From positions 1 to 14,472 of the forward strand of contig CALEOQ010000507.1 in assembly GCA_937910255.1 (NCBI GenBank): a DNA stretch of 14,472 nucleotides, written 5' to 3'. A program made the position numbers and the translations under genes. Below the pieces are notes generated by a model. That model was not told the DNA's origin. It made no database searches and saw only the letters and a list, made by a program, of their open reading frames with translations. This stretch comes from an uncultured Caulobacteraceae bacterium. GTDB lineage: Bacteria > Pseudomonadota > Alphaproteobacteria > Caulobacterales > Caulobacteraceae. Position 1 is the stretch's first letter; every line of letters starts with the position of its first letter. Positions 6,294-12,651 of this stretch are shown here, one piece after another.

Positions 6294-7462
6294 TGGCGCG
6301 ATCCCCGCTCCACGGTCGCCGGATCCATATCGCGGGCAGCGTCGTCGAGGACGTGGCGGTCGCCACGGGGGATGACGTCGGGCTGGCGCACGAACTGGTC
6401 GTCGAACTGGTGAAGGCCTTGGTGCGCCGCGGCGCCAACTTCGTCGTGCCAGTTGACGCCGAGCCCAAGCGCAAGGCGGACGGCCTGCCGGTCTGTTTCG
6501 ACTGGCTGATCTGGCAGACCCTGCGCGACAACCTCGTGCATCGACCCGCCGACGTTCCCGGGCCGATGGCGATCGCGGTCCAGCACCACAAGAGCGAGGA
6601 CCAGATTCCGTCCGAGTTTGTCGACCTGTGGGACGACCTGCGCGGCAACCTCGCCCTCGTCCAGATCGAGAATGCCGCCCACTGGAACATGGCTAGCAAG
6701 CGCATGGAGGCGCAGGCGCGATCCGGTGACATCCTGGTGGCCTTGGGGGGGACCGAAGGCGTGTTGTACCTGGCCAACCTCTATCACGACGCAGGCAAGC
6801 CGATTGTGCCCTTGAACCTACCGCTTTGCCCCGAGACCACGGGCGCGCGCCGCCTCTACAATTTCGGGCTTACGAGCCACCAGACCCGGCGACTTTTTCA
6901 GATTGCCGGCGACGGCGACGCCCACCACTGGCTGAACCGCATCCGCTTTCCGGCCCGGCAGGCAACCGCCGACCGCGTCGCAGATCTGATAGAGCTGCTG
7001 GAGTCGCTGGAGCCGCCGCGGGCGTTCGCCGTGCGGATGCTGAACCCGGCCCTGCCCGAATTCGCGGCCGTACAGGACTTTTTCGGCGTGGTGGTGCGGC
7101 CGGTGGACGAGGGTGAGTTGGGCTATCGCCTGGTCGTGGTCGACGGCCGTCAGGCCTACGACCACGCGCGCATCGACGAGGAGATTTTCGCCAAGCTGCA
7201 CCGCAGCAGCGTGGTCCTCGCCGACATCACCGGCGCCAGGCCCAACTGCTTCTTGGAGCTCGGTTACGCGTTGGGGCGCGGGTTGCCTACGATGGTCATG
7301 GCCCAGCAGGGTGCCAGCCTGCCGTTTGACATCACAACCCTGTCCGGCCTGCACTGGGCGACCACGGGCACAGCCGAAGACCGCCGTCGCGCGTTTCGGG
7401 AGCACTGGAAGGCGATCCGCAATCGGCCGCCGCTCGTTCCGGTGGAGCCGCTGATCTCATGA
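6293..7462 (+). CDS. Two-domain SLOG plus nucleoside deoxyribosyltransferase/TIR-like protein; putative CBASS effector
   Basis: A 389-residue protein with no signal peptide or membrane helix, in the effector position of the operon. The N-terminal domain (about 9-215) looks like a Rossmann-type SLOG/LOG-DprA fold: RRIHIAGSV at 9-17, the glycine motif VALGGTEG at 149-156, and GKPIVPLNL at 168-176; SLOG domains in conflict systems bind nucleotide messengers or NAD-derived ligands. The C-terminal domain (about 245-375) carries ADITGARPNCFLELGYALG (310-328) followed by LPTMVM, the pattern of 2-deoxyribosyltransferase and TIR-like N-glycosidases, with Glu322 the likely catalytic residue. I infer a messenger-gated enzyme that cleaves nucleotides such as NAD+ and causes abortive infection. 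No NucC or SAVED domain is recognisable. Domain folds are moderately sure; activity and ligand are inference. Confidence 0.8.
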   Translation: MARSPLHGRRIHIAGSVVEDVAVATGDDVGLAHELVVELVKALVRRGANFVVPVDAEPKRKADGLPVCFDWLIWQTLRDNLVHRPADVPGPMAIAVQHHKSEDQIPSEFVDLWDDLRGNLALVQIENAAHWNMASKRMEAQARSGDILVALGGTEGVLYLANLYHDAGKPIVPLNLPLCPETTGARRLYNFGLTSHQTRRLFQIAGDGDAHHWLNRIRFPARQATADRVADLIELLESLEPPRAFAVRMLNPALPEFAAVQDFFGVVVRPVDEGELGYRLVVVDGRQAYDHARIDEEIFAKLHRSSVVLADITGARPNCFLELGYALGRGLPTMVMAQQGASLPFDITTLSGLHWATTGTAEDRRRAFREHWKAIRNRPPLVPVEPLIS

Positions 7463-8019
7463 GCGAGAAGCCCGAGATCTATATTTCGGTCGACGTCGAA
7501 ACCGCCGGGCCAATTCCGGGCGAGTACAGCCTGCTGTCAATCGGCGCCTGCGACGTCGACGATGAGTCCCGGTCGTTCAGCATCGAGTTGAAGCCAATCA
7601 ACGCCAACGCCGACCCCAAGGCGCTAGAGGTAACGGGCCTATCCCTCGCAGACCTGGCCGAGCGTGGCGCGGAGCCTGCGGCGGCCATGGCCGCGTTCGG
7701 GGCCTGGGCGACCAGCCTGGCCGGCGAGGACCACGCCCTGGTGTTTGTCGGCTTCAACGCGCCCTTCGACTGGTCCTTCGTGAACTACTACTTCCATCGT
7801 TTCACCGGCGGAAACCCGTTCGGCTTCGCGGCGCTGGACATCAAGGCGCTGTACATGGGTGCCACGGGCAGCAGCTGGGTCGACACGCGCTCGAGCCAGA
7901 TCGCCAAGCATCTGGCGCCTGAACGCCGGGGCGACCACGACGCCCTCCATGATGCGAAGTACCAGGCGGAGTTGTTCAGGCTGGTGCGCGCCCTTGGCCG
8001 CAAGGGCGGCGGCGTGTGA
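7459..8019 (+). CDS. cap18: DEDDh 3'-5' exonuclease, CBASS-associated (Cap18-like)
   Basis: A 186-residue DnaQ-like exonuclease. The two-metal active site is complete: Asp12 and Glu14 in SVDVETAG, Asp104 in GFNAPFDWSFVN, and His160 with Asp165 in GDHDALHDAKYQAEL, which makes it DEDDh type. It overlaps the effector stop by 4 nt (ATGA) and is the last gene of the CBASS operon. Predicted 3'-5' exonucleases are a known accessory of some CBASS operons under the name Cap18. Its substrate there is unsettled as far as I know; degradation of phage nucleic acid or of the cyclic or linear messenger are both possible. The protein is only the catalytic domain, with no extra nucleic-acid-binding region. 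Confidence 0.9.
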   Translation: MSEKPEIYISVDVETAGPIPGEYSLLSIGACDVDDESRSFSIELKPINANADPKALEVTGLSLADLAERGAEPAAAMAAFGAWATSLAGEDHALVFVGFNAPFDWSFVNYYFHRFTGGNPFGFAALDIKALYMGATGSSWVDTRSSQIAKHLAPERRGDHDALHDAKYQAELFRLVRALGRKGGGV

Positions 8020-8202
8020 TCTACGGCGAGCCTGCGCAAAGGCCGCGTGGGGCAGGGGCGGTGAATAGATGACGCCCGCCCCACCGCCCGGGTCCTCGCC
8101 GGCGCTCTACAAGTATGTCCGAATCGACGGCCTGCGCCGTACCCTCGAAGGCTCCATCCGGTTCACCCACCTGGAGGGCCTCCCGCGCAGCCGAGGGAGG
8201 GC

Positions 8203-8242
8203 GCCATTTCTAAATGGCACAGGTGCGACATTACTAACTGGC
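8203..8242. repeat. Paired 14-bp direct repeats with a palindrome, resembling transposon-end binding sites
   Basis: CATTTCTAAATGGC (8205-8218) and CATTACTAACTGGC (8229-8242) match at 12 of 14 positions with a 24-bp period. The first copy also lies in a perfect palindrome, GCCATTT-CT-AAATGGC (8203-8218). Multiple short direct repeats just inside an end are typical of transposase-binding sites, for example of IS21-like elements, but no transposase gene is present, so the identity is uncertain. Confidence 0.4.
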
Positions 8243-8353
8243 GGCTACAAATCTTTTGCGCCTAATATATCTTATCGGAAATTCTACAGTGATATCAATC
8301 TGTTAGAGAGGTTTTATCGCCAAGGCTGGCACAATCCAGCGGGGCGCGCAAAT

Positions 8354-8393
8354 GGCTCTCCGGCTCTCCGGCTCTCCGGGTCTCCGGCTCTCC
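8354..8393 (+). repeat. Tandem repeat of GGCTCTCC, five copies
   Basis: Five contiguous 8-bp units; the fourth is GGGTCTCC and the rest are identical. It has no spacers, so it is a microsatellite-like array rather than a CRISPR. It falls in the open frame of the DUF2971 remnant, just before its stop. Confidence 0.9.
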
Positions 8394-8531
8394 CGAGGTG
8401 ACCGCGTCCTCGGTCGGTCTTCTTGTCAACCAAAGATACTACGGCCCCAACCGTGGGAGCTGCAGTAAAAGCATGGCGTTCCTTGCCAACTTGGGGAGCG
8501 GGCGACCCCGTTTGGGCTTCGTTAGCAGCAG

Positions 8532-9089
8532 CTATTCGACGGCCTCACGGATCTTCGGCAGCATGTCAGGCGTAATCTCAGCCGGCCGAGCTGGCAGGGT
8601 GACCAAACCGCGCTGCCCGTTCTGGTCGATATCTTGGATCAACGCCTTCATCTCGGCGATCTCGCGAACCTGGCTGGATATGATCTCATCCGCGAGCTTG
8701 CGGACGCGCGGGTCGCTGATGCTCGACCGACGGGCGTTGTTGATCGCGATGGAATGGTGCGGGATCATCGATTTCATGAACGCCACATCGCCAATCAGCG
8801 CTTGGCTTCGATTGACCGCCAGCAGTCCGGTGCCTAGCACCAGCGCGCCGGCCAGCACGGCCACCTTGATCGCCATACCCTTGTACATCGACCACATGAA
8901 GCCGAGCATGATGACCGTCATGACGCAGCCCATGACGAATGAAGAGACGAGCCGAGTTAGACTAAATGTAACATGATCGGCCGAGTAAATGAGCTGGTAC
9001 ATGAAGAAGAACATAAATAAGGTAGAGGTGGCAATCATCGCCGCAAAACGTCCCCACCCCATGCCTCTCATCTGCTCCCCATGTTCCAT
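8532..9089 (-). CDS. DUF305 family membrane protein
   Basis: A 185-residue protein with three predicted N-terminal membrane helices (about 14-36, 45-68 and 72-93) followed by a DUF305 domain. The family hallmark is clear: DVAFMKSMIPHHSIAI with His111-His112, then VRKLADEIISSQVREIAEM, a ferritin-like helical bundle facing the periplasm. DUF305 proteins are often encoded with copper-resistance genes and have been implicated in copper binding (CopM type); that role is inferred here from the neighbours. The ATG at 9089 has AGGAGA on the minus strand (9101-9096) 6 nt upstream. Transcribed away from the cytochrome c gene's 3' end with ~195 nt between them, so it probably has its own promoter. Confidence 0.9.
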   Translation of the reverse strand: MEHGEQMRGMGWGRFAAMIATSTLFMFFFMYQLIYSADHVTFSLTRLVSSFVMGCVMTVIMLGFMWSMYKGMAIKVAVLAGALVLGTGLLAVNRSQALIGDVAFMKSMIPHHSIAINNARRSSISDPRVRKLADEIISSQVREIAEMKALIQDIDQNGQRGLVTLPARPAEITPDMLPKIREAVE

Positions 9090-9183
9090 GTTCGGTCTCC
9101 TGTTTCATCGAGCGTGGCCGGATGTCGCCGGCTGATTTACTTTAGATTTAGCCGCACCCGCGTGACCGGCGGCGTGTTGTTAT

Positions 9184-9202
9184 AGCGTCACTTTGTAACG
9201 CT
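9184..9202. promoter_or_regulatory. Imperfect palindrome upstream of the DUF305 gene
   Basis: AGCGTCAC-TTT-GTAACGCT, 7 of 8 pairs matching around a 3-nt centre, about 95 nt upstream of the DUF305 start. It has no T-tract and resembles an operator more than a terminator. The regulator is unknown. Confidence 0.3.
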
Positions 9203-9285
9203 CCGAATGCGGCAGAGTTCAGAAAAGTCTGTACAAGTGCGGATCGCTCGCGCCCGAGCAGCCGTCAGCATGTTAGCACTGGTCA

Positions 9286-9813
9286 TCAATGGTCGTGGCC
9301 CGCGGCGTCGGATTGGTTGGGAGCCAATGCCTGGAAGGTCGCCGGCGTCATCTGCGGTAGGGCCTTCACGAAGGCGACGATCGACCAAAGCTCCTCGTCT
9401 GAATGATGGTCACTCATAGCCGGCATGCCGCTCATCTTAACGCCGTTACGGATGATCCAGTGCAGTTCGGCGGGCGACCAGCGCGGGGCGGCCTTGGCTA
9501 GATCGGGAGGCATGGGATTCATCGACTTGGCCCACGCCTCGCGCGGCACGCCAGGCGCACCGTGGCAGATCGCACATTCATGGCCGAACGCGCGAGCTCC
9601 CGCGCGCACCTGAACAGCCGAGAATTGAGTAGGCACTGAGGCCTGCGAAGCCCGCCGCTGCACCCCCTGTTCCATGGTCGTTCGAAGCGCCCAAGTGGTG
9701 ATAGACGCTTCAGGCTCCTTCGCCGATACGTTGAAGATTCCAGAGTAAATGAAAGCAACGGCGGCTAGGGCCAGCACGGTCACGGCGCCCAAAGCGCCTA
9801 CGAGATACTTCAT
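9286..9813 (-). CDS. Membrane-anchored class I cytochrome c
   Basis: A 175-residue c-type cytochrome. An N-terminal hydrophobic segment (about 3-26) acts as an uncleaved anchor or signal, then a periplasmic domain carries one haem attachment site CAICH (Cys80, Cys83, His84). The likely sixth ligand is Met127 or Met130 in KMSGMPAM, followed by the usual DEELWSIVAFVKALP helix (139-153). The C-terminus ends in AGHDH and the region before it has DHH, which could bind metal. The neighbourhood suggests an electron-transfer role in copper handling, but no redox partner is encoded here. The start at 9813 is supported by CGGAGC about 9 nt upstream on the minus strand. It is transcribed divergently from copC. 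Confidence 0.9.
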   Translation of the reverse strand: MKYLVGALGAVTVLALAAVAFIYSGIFNVSAKEPEASITTWALRTTMEQGVQRRASQASVPTQFSAVQVRAGARAFGHECAICHGAPGVPREAWAKSMNPMPPDLAKAAPRWSPAELHWIIRNGVKMSGMPAMSDHHSDEELWSIVAFVKALPQMTPATFQALAPNQSDAAGHDH

Positions 9814-10263
9814 TCGTCCGCTCCGTCAGGCGACCGCTCCGCCGAGCGCTATCACCGAAAATCAGCGGCTCCAGCCGCCCAGGGACAATCCCCACCTTCG
9901 CCCGCCAGCTTAATGAGTACAAGTGCAAAAGCGATCCGGGCTCGCTCGACTCAGGTATCCAGGGACATACATTCCAAACGTGGAAAGCTCCGGCTCCATC
10001 ACAATTTGTCGTTGTCGCTTACGAGACGTGGTTACTGGGCAGCTAGACCACCACAGTCCCTCCACCAAGAACGCCGGCGCCGTGCGGAGCCGCACCCTTG
10101 ACGGCAACCCCGTCATGATACCCGGCGCCTCAAGAAAAGTGGGCGCGCCGCCGCGTAGGCCATCGCTTGGAAGGGCGCACGTCGCAAGGCGCGCGCCTCG
10201 GACTAAGGGGTCCGTGTGAGCCGGCGCGTATGTAAGGTAGAAACACCAAGCTCGGGAAAACCT
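9814..10263. other. Long divergent intergenic region between cytochrome c and copC
   Basis: 450 nt that must hold the promoters of two divergent units. Small structures: TTCCA-AACG-TGGAA (9972-9985) and CGGAC-TAAGGG-GTCCG (10199-10214). I cannot fit a convincing -35/-10 pair or a CueR-type operator. Open frames exist on both strands, but none has a recognisable product or clear ribosome binding site, so I call no gene. Confidence 0.5.
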
Positions 10264-10638
10264 ATGTTCAGCCGCAACCGCACCTCTGTCTTCGCCGCCG
10301 TTAGCGTCGCCTCCATGCTTGTCGCAACTCAGGCCTGGGCCCACGCCCACCTGGTGAGCTCCAATCCGGCGGCCAACGCCGCCCTCACTGCCGCGCCGAA
10401 GACGATCACGCTCACCTTCAACGAAAAGCTTGTGCCGGCCTTCTCCAAGTTCGAACTCACCATGCCGGAGCACGGCGGCATGAAGGTGCCGGTGAAGACG
10501 ACCGTCTCCAAGGACGGCAAGAGCATTACCGGCACGCCCGAGAGCGCGCTGACGAAGGGCGCCTACAAGATCGTATGGTCCGCGGCCTCGGCTGACGGCC
10601 ATAAGATGAACGGCGAAGTGGCCTTCAAGGTCGGCTGA
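10264..10638 (+). CDS. copC: CopC periplasmic copper-binding protein
   Basis: A 124-residue CopC/PcoC-type chaperone of the periplasm. A signal peptide (about 1-26) ends at TQAWA, so the mature protein begins HAHLVSSNP, placing a histidine at the N-terminus as needed for the Cu(II) site. The second half of that site is visible in SADGHKMNGEVAFKV at the C-terminus. The central ITLTFNEKLVPAFSKFEL strand pattern and MPEHGGMK loop fit the family's beta-barrel. The ATG at 10264 is chosen over an in-frame ATG at 10216 because only the shorter form starts with a proper signal peptide (MFSRNRTS); the upstream GGGAAAA is a weak ribosome site. Stop and the copD start are 1 nt apart. Confidence 0.95.
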   Translation: MFSRNRTSVFAAVSVASMLVATQAWAHAHLVSSNPAANAALTAAPKTITLTFNEKLVPAFSKFELTMPEHGGMKVPVKTTVSKDGKSITGTPESALTKGAYKIVWSAASADGHKMNGEVAFKVG

Positions 10639-10639
10639 C

Positions 10640-11569
10640 GTGCTCGAGCCTGCGGTCATCATCCTCAGGCTGATGCAGTATGCGGGAGCGATGGTCCTCA
10701 TGGGATCACCGCTCTTCTTCATCTACGCCCTCCCCTCCACGGGCCCCGGCTCGGCCGCGGAGGCGCCCTGGCCCCGTAGGCTCCTGGCGAGCGGGGGCGG
10801 GCTTCTGGCGCTCGCGACGCTGCTCTGGATCGCCGCCCAGGCCAGCGTGCTGGCCGGATCAATGGCGGAGGGGCTCAAGGCCGAGGCGCTCGGCGCCGTA
10901 GTGACGAGCATGGACCTCGGCAAGGCGGGCGTCCTTAGGGCGGGGGTTGCTCTCCTGGCCACGATCCTGGTCATGTCGCTGAAGCCAACGCGCACGAGTT
11001 GGATCATCGCGGCCGCCCTTGGGACGGTTGCGACCGCGACCTTCGCCTGGATGGGTCATGGCGCGGCGACGGAGGGCCCAGGCGGGGTCATCCACCTTGT
11101 CTCCGACATCCTTCACAGCTGGGCAGGGGCTGTCTGGGTGGGCGCCTTGGTGGCCTTCGCGCTGATCCTGCGCACCCGCAGCCTCACGCCGGCGGGCTTG
11201 ATCGCCCTGCACCGGGCCCTGCACGGATTTTCGGGGATCGGCACGCTGCTGGTGGCGGTCCTGGTGGCGACCGGACTCGCCAACAGCTGGTTCTTGGTCG
11301 GGGTGGATCGGATCGACGGCCTCTGGACCACCCCTTATGGGCGGCTCTTGAGCCTCAAGCTCCTCCTGTTCGTGGTCATGCTCGGCCTGGCGGCGGCAAA
11401 CCGCTTCCGGCTGACGCCCGCCCTTGCCATGGCCTTGGACGAACCATCGCGGCACGGCGCGGCGCTCGCGGATCTCCGCCGCACCGTCGCGCTGGAGACC
11501 GCCGCCGCTCTCGGGGTCGTCGCGCTTGTGGCCTGGTTCGGCACGCTTGCGCCGCCGACGGCGATGTGA
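10640..11569 (+). CDS. copD: CopD/PcoD family copper-transport inner membrane protein
   Basis: A 309-residue polytopic inner-membrane protein with about eight hydrophobic helices, the usual CopD size. It is thought to move copper across the inner membrane in partnership with CopC. Characteristic features include the first helix IILRLMQYAGAMVLMGSPLF, the histidine-bearing helix DILHSWAGAVWVGALVAFAL (about 151-170), and the C-terminal CopD domain with LIALHRALHGFSGIGTL and YGRLLSLKLLLFVVMLGLAAANR. Start is GTG at 10640, one base after the copC stop; the two genes are clearly one operon. A 7-nt gap leads to the next membrane protein. Confidence 0.93.
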   Translation: MLEPAVIILRLMQYAGAMVLMGSPLFFIYALPSTGPGSAAEAPWPRRLLASGGGLLALATLLWIAAQASVLAGSMAEGLKAEALGAVVTSMDLGKAGVLRAGVALLATILVMSLKPTRTSWIIAAALGTVATATFAWMGHGAATEGPGGVIHLVSDILHSWAGAVWVGALVAFALILRTRSLTPAGLIALHRALHGFSGIGTLLVAVLVATGLANSWFLVGVDRIDGLWTTPYGRLLSLKLLLFVVMLGLAAANRFRLTPALAMALDEPSRHGAALADLRRTVALETAAALGVVALVAWFGTLAPPTAM

Positions 11570-11576
11570 GGCTCCC

Positions 11577-12056
11577 GTGACCCCCAACCTGCCGACGAAC
11601 TGGATACGCCCTCTCCGCTGGCCCGAAGCCCAGATCGCGATCTTCTCTTTCCTGCTCAATCACCCTTGGGAAATGCTCCAGGCGCCCCTGTTCAAGGGCA
11701 TGGGTGAAGGCGCGCACTGGGAGCAGGTGAAGGTCTGCACGCTCGCCGCCCTGGCGGACGCCCTCATCTCACTGTTGAGCTTTTGGATGGCGGCAGCGGT
11801 CGCTAAGGGCCGTCTATGGCTGCTCAAACCCCAACCGACGCCTTGGTTTGCCTATATGGGCTCAGGGCTTGGCATCACGATCATTGGCGAGAGGCTGGCC
11901 ATCGGCCCTCTGGAGCGCTGGCAGTACAGCGCTTCCATGCCGATTGTGCCGGGGCTGGAGGTGGGGATCAGTCCTTTACTGCAGTGGCTGATCCTGCCGC
12001 CGCTCGTGCTCTGGTTCGCCCGCAATCAGCTGCTCGGGCTGACGTCGCGCTCCTGA
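11577..12056 (+). CDS. Unassigned small integral membrane protein in the copper operon
   Basis: A 159-residue protein I cannot assign to a named family. It begins with GTG at 11577 (VTPNLPTNWIRPLRW), 7 nt after copD, and the open frame extends far upstream only inside copD. Four hydrophobic segments are visible: about 16-32 (IAIFSFLLNHPWEMLQ), 52-73, 88-108 and 131-148. A conserved-looking NHPWEMLQAPLF motif at the end of the first helix and ERWQYSASMPIVPGLEVGISPLLQW near the third loop suggest a real family. Cotranscription with copC and copD points to a membrane role in copper handling, but no metal site is obvious. Confidence 0.75.
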   Translation: MTPNLPTNWIRPLRWPEAQIAIFSFLLNHPWEMLQAPLFKGMGEGAHWEQVKVCTLAALADALISLLSFWMAAAVAKGRLWLLKPQPTPWFAYMGSGLGITIIGERLAIGPLERWQYSASMPIVPGLEVGISPLLQWLILPPLVLWFARNQLLGLTSRS

Positions 12057-12167
12057 AGGCGAAATCAGGGGCCTAGCTCTACTGATCTGGTCCGGTCACG
12101 TCGACAGAGCGTTCCTTGGTCACAGGCGTGGACATCGGACGGCCATGCGCCTATTCTCACGGACATC

Positions 12168-12539
12168 ATGGGGCGCCTGTTCGCCATACTGGCCATAGTG
12201 GGCCTTCTCCTCAGTCCCGCAGCGGCGGCGGCGGCCGCACAGCGCTGTGCGCATGAGCATGGCGCAAGGGCGATGGTGATGGATGGGGCGCACGCGTCGC
12301 CCACCTCTGCGGGCGCCGACCACGAGTGTTGCGATGATGCCGGTGAGGCGACCGATCACGACATGCAAGCCTGCGTTCAGGACTGCGCAATCATGTGCGC
12401 TGTGAATGCCGCGTTGCCGGCTGCGACTCCGATCGGAGTGGTGAAGGTCGGGGCCTTCAAGGCGGCGCCGACGCCTGCTAGCGGCGTCCATCCGTTCGCA
12501 CCACCCGGCCTCAAGCGTCCACCTCGAACGATCGCCTGA
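12168..12539 (+). CDS. Small secreted Cys/His-rich protein, putative periplasmic metal binder
   Basis: A 123-residue protein of unknown family. Residues 1-24 form a signal peptide with a poly-Ala end (SPAAAAAAAQ). The mature part has six cysteines (27, 54, 55, 69, 73, 77), including CVQDCAIMC with C-x3-C-x3-C spacing, plus His- and Asp-rich stretches (CAHEHG, ADHECCDD, TDHDMQ) typical of soft-metal ligands. The C-terminal tail is Pro/Arg-rich (HPFAPPGLKRPPR). It sits between the copCD operon and the efflux genes in the same direction. Metal binding is inferred from composition and context; a redox or assembly role is also possible. Confidence 0.7.
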   Translation: MGRLFAILAIVGLLLSPAAAAAAAQRCAHEHGARAMVMDGAHASPTSAGADHECCDDAGEATDHDMQACVQDCAIMCAVNAALPAATPIGVVKVGAFKAAPTPASGVHPFAPPGLKRPPRTIA

Positions 12540-12651
12540 ACCAGCCGCCAAGCGGCTGAGGACGGGCGCGCCATCGCCTAGCGACGGATGCGTGCGCCTG
12601 GAAGCACCGCGCCTCAGCGCGGCCTAGCTACCCCATTCAGGTTGATCTCAC
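12540..12651. other. Intergenic spacer with two perfect hairpins
   Basis: CAGCCGC-CAA-GCGGCTG (12542-12558) starts 2 nt after the preceding stop, and CCGCGC-CTCA-GCGCGG lies at 12607-12622. Neither is followed by a T-run, so they may stabilise the upstream message or act as weak terminators. Confidence 0.4.

Larger units (their letters stand above)
8069..8401 (+). pseudogene. 5' remnant of a DUF2971 family gene
   Basis: The first ~34 codons encode PALYKYVRIDGLRRTLEGSIRFTH, the classic opening of DUF2971 proteins, which normally continues with a FNDPFE-like segment and runs to roughly 250-300 residues. After about base 8170 the similarity stops; the frame stays open to a TGA at 8399-8401, but the remaining residues come from unrelated, AT-richer DNA and the repeat array. 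DUF2971 proteins are of unknown function and are frequent in defence islands. It begins 50 nt after the CBASS operon in the same direction, so it may once have been part of it. I read it as a truncation by insertion or deletion. Confidence 0.65.
8020..8531. other. Recombination scar region between the defence and copper clusters
   Basis: About 510 nt with no intact gene. In order it holds a spacer after the exonuclease, the start of a broken DUF2971 gene (from 8069), an AT-richer patch with paired direct repeats (about 8203-8340), a GGCTCTCC tandem array (8354-8393) and about 130 nt downstream of the minus-strand DUF305 gene with no feature I can name. Confidence 0.6.

Noticed and set aside
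6293..7462. NucC endonuclease or SAVED-domain effector
   Set aside because: No NucC-like restriction-fold motif or SAVED signature is visible; the motifs fit SLOG and deoxyribosyltransferase/TIR-like domains instead.
8354..8393. CRISPR array
   Set aside because: Repeats are 8 bp and contiguous, with no spacers and no cas genes nearby.
8398..8976. Plus-strand 192-codon open frame opposite the DUF305 gene
   Set aside because: Antisense to a gene with clear DUF305 motifs and a good ribosome site; its translation is Ser/Ile-rich with no domain.
9910..10722. 270-codon minus-strand open frame covering the copC region
   Set aside because: It runs antisense through copC, lacks any domain or ribosome site, and its first part is low-complexity shadow translation. 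The part in the intergenic gap remains unexplained but unsupported.
10859..11659. Long minus-strand open frame opposite copD
   Set aside because: Gln/Arg/Gly-rich, no domain; copD on the plus strand has clear membrane helices and family motifs.
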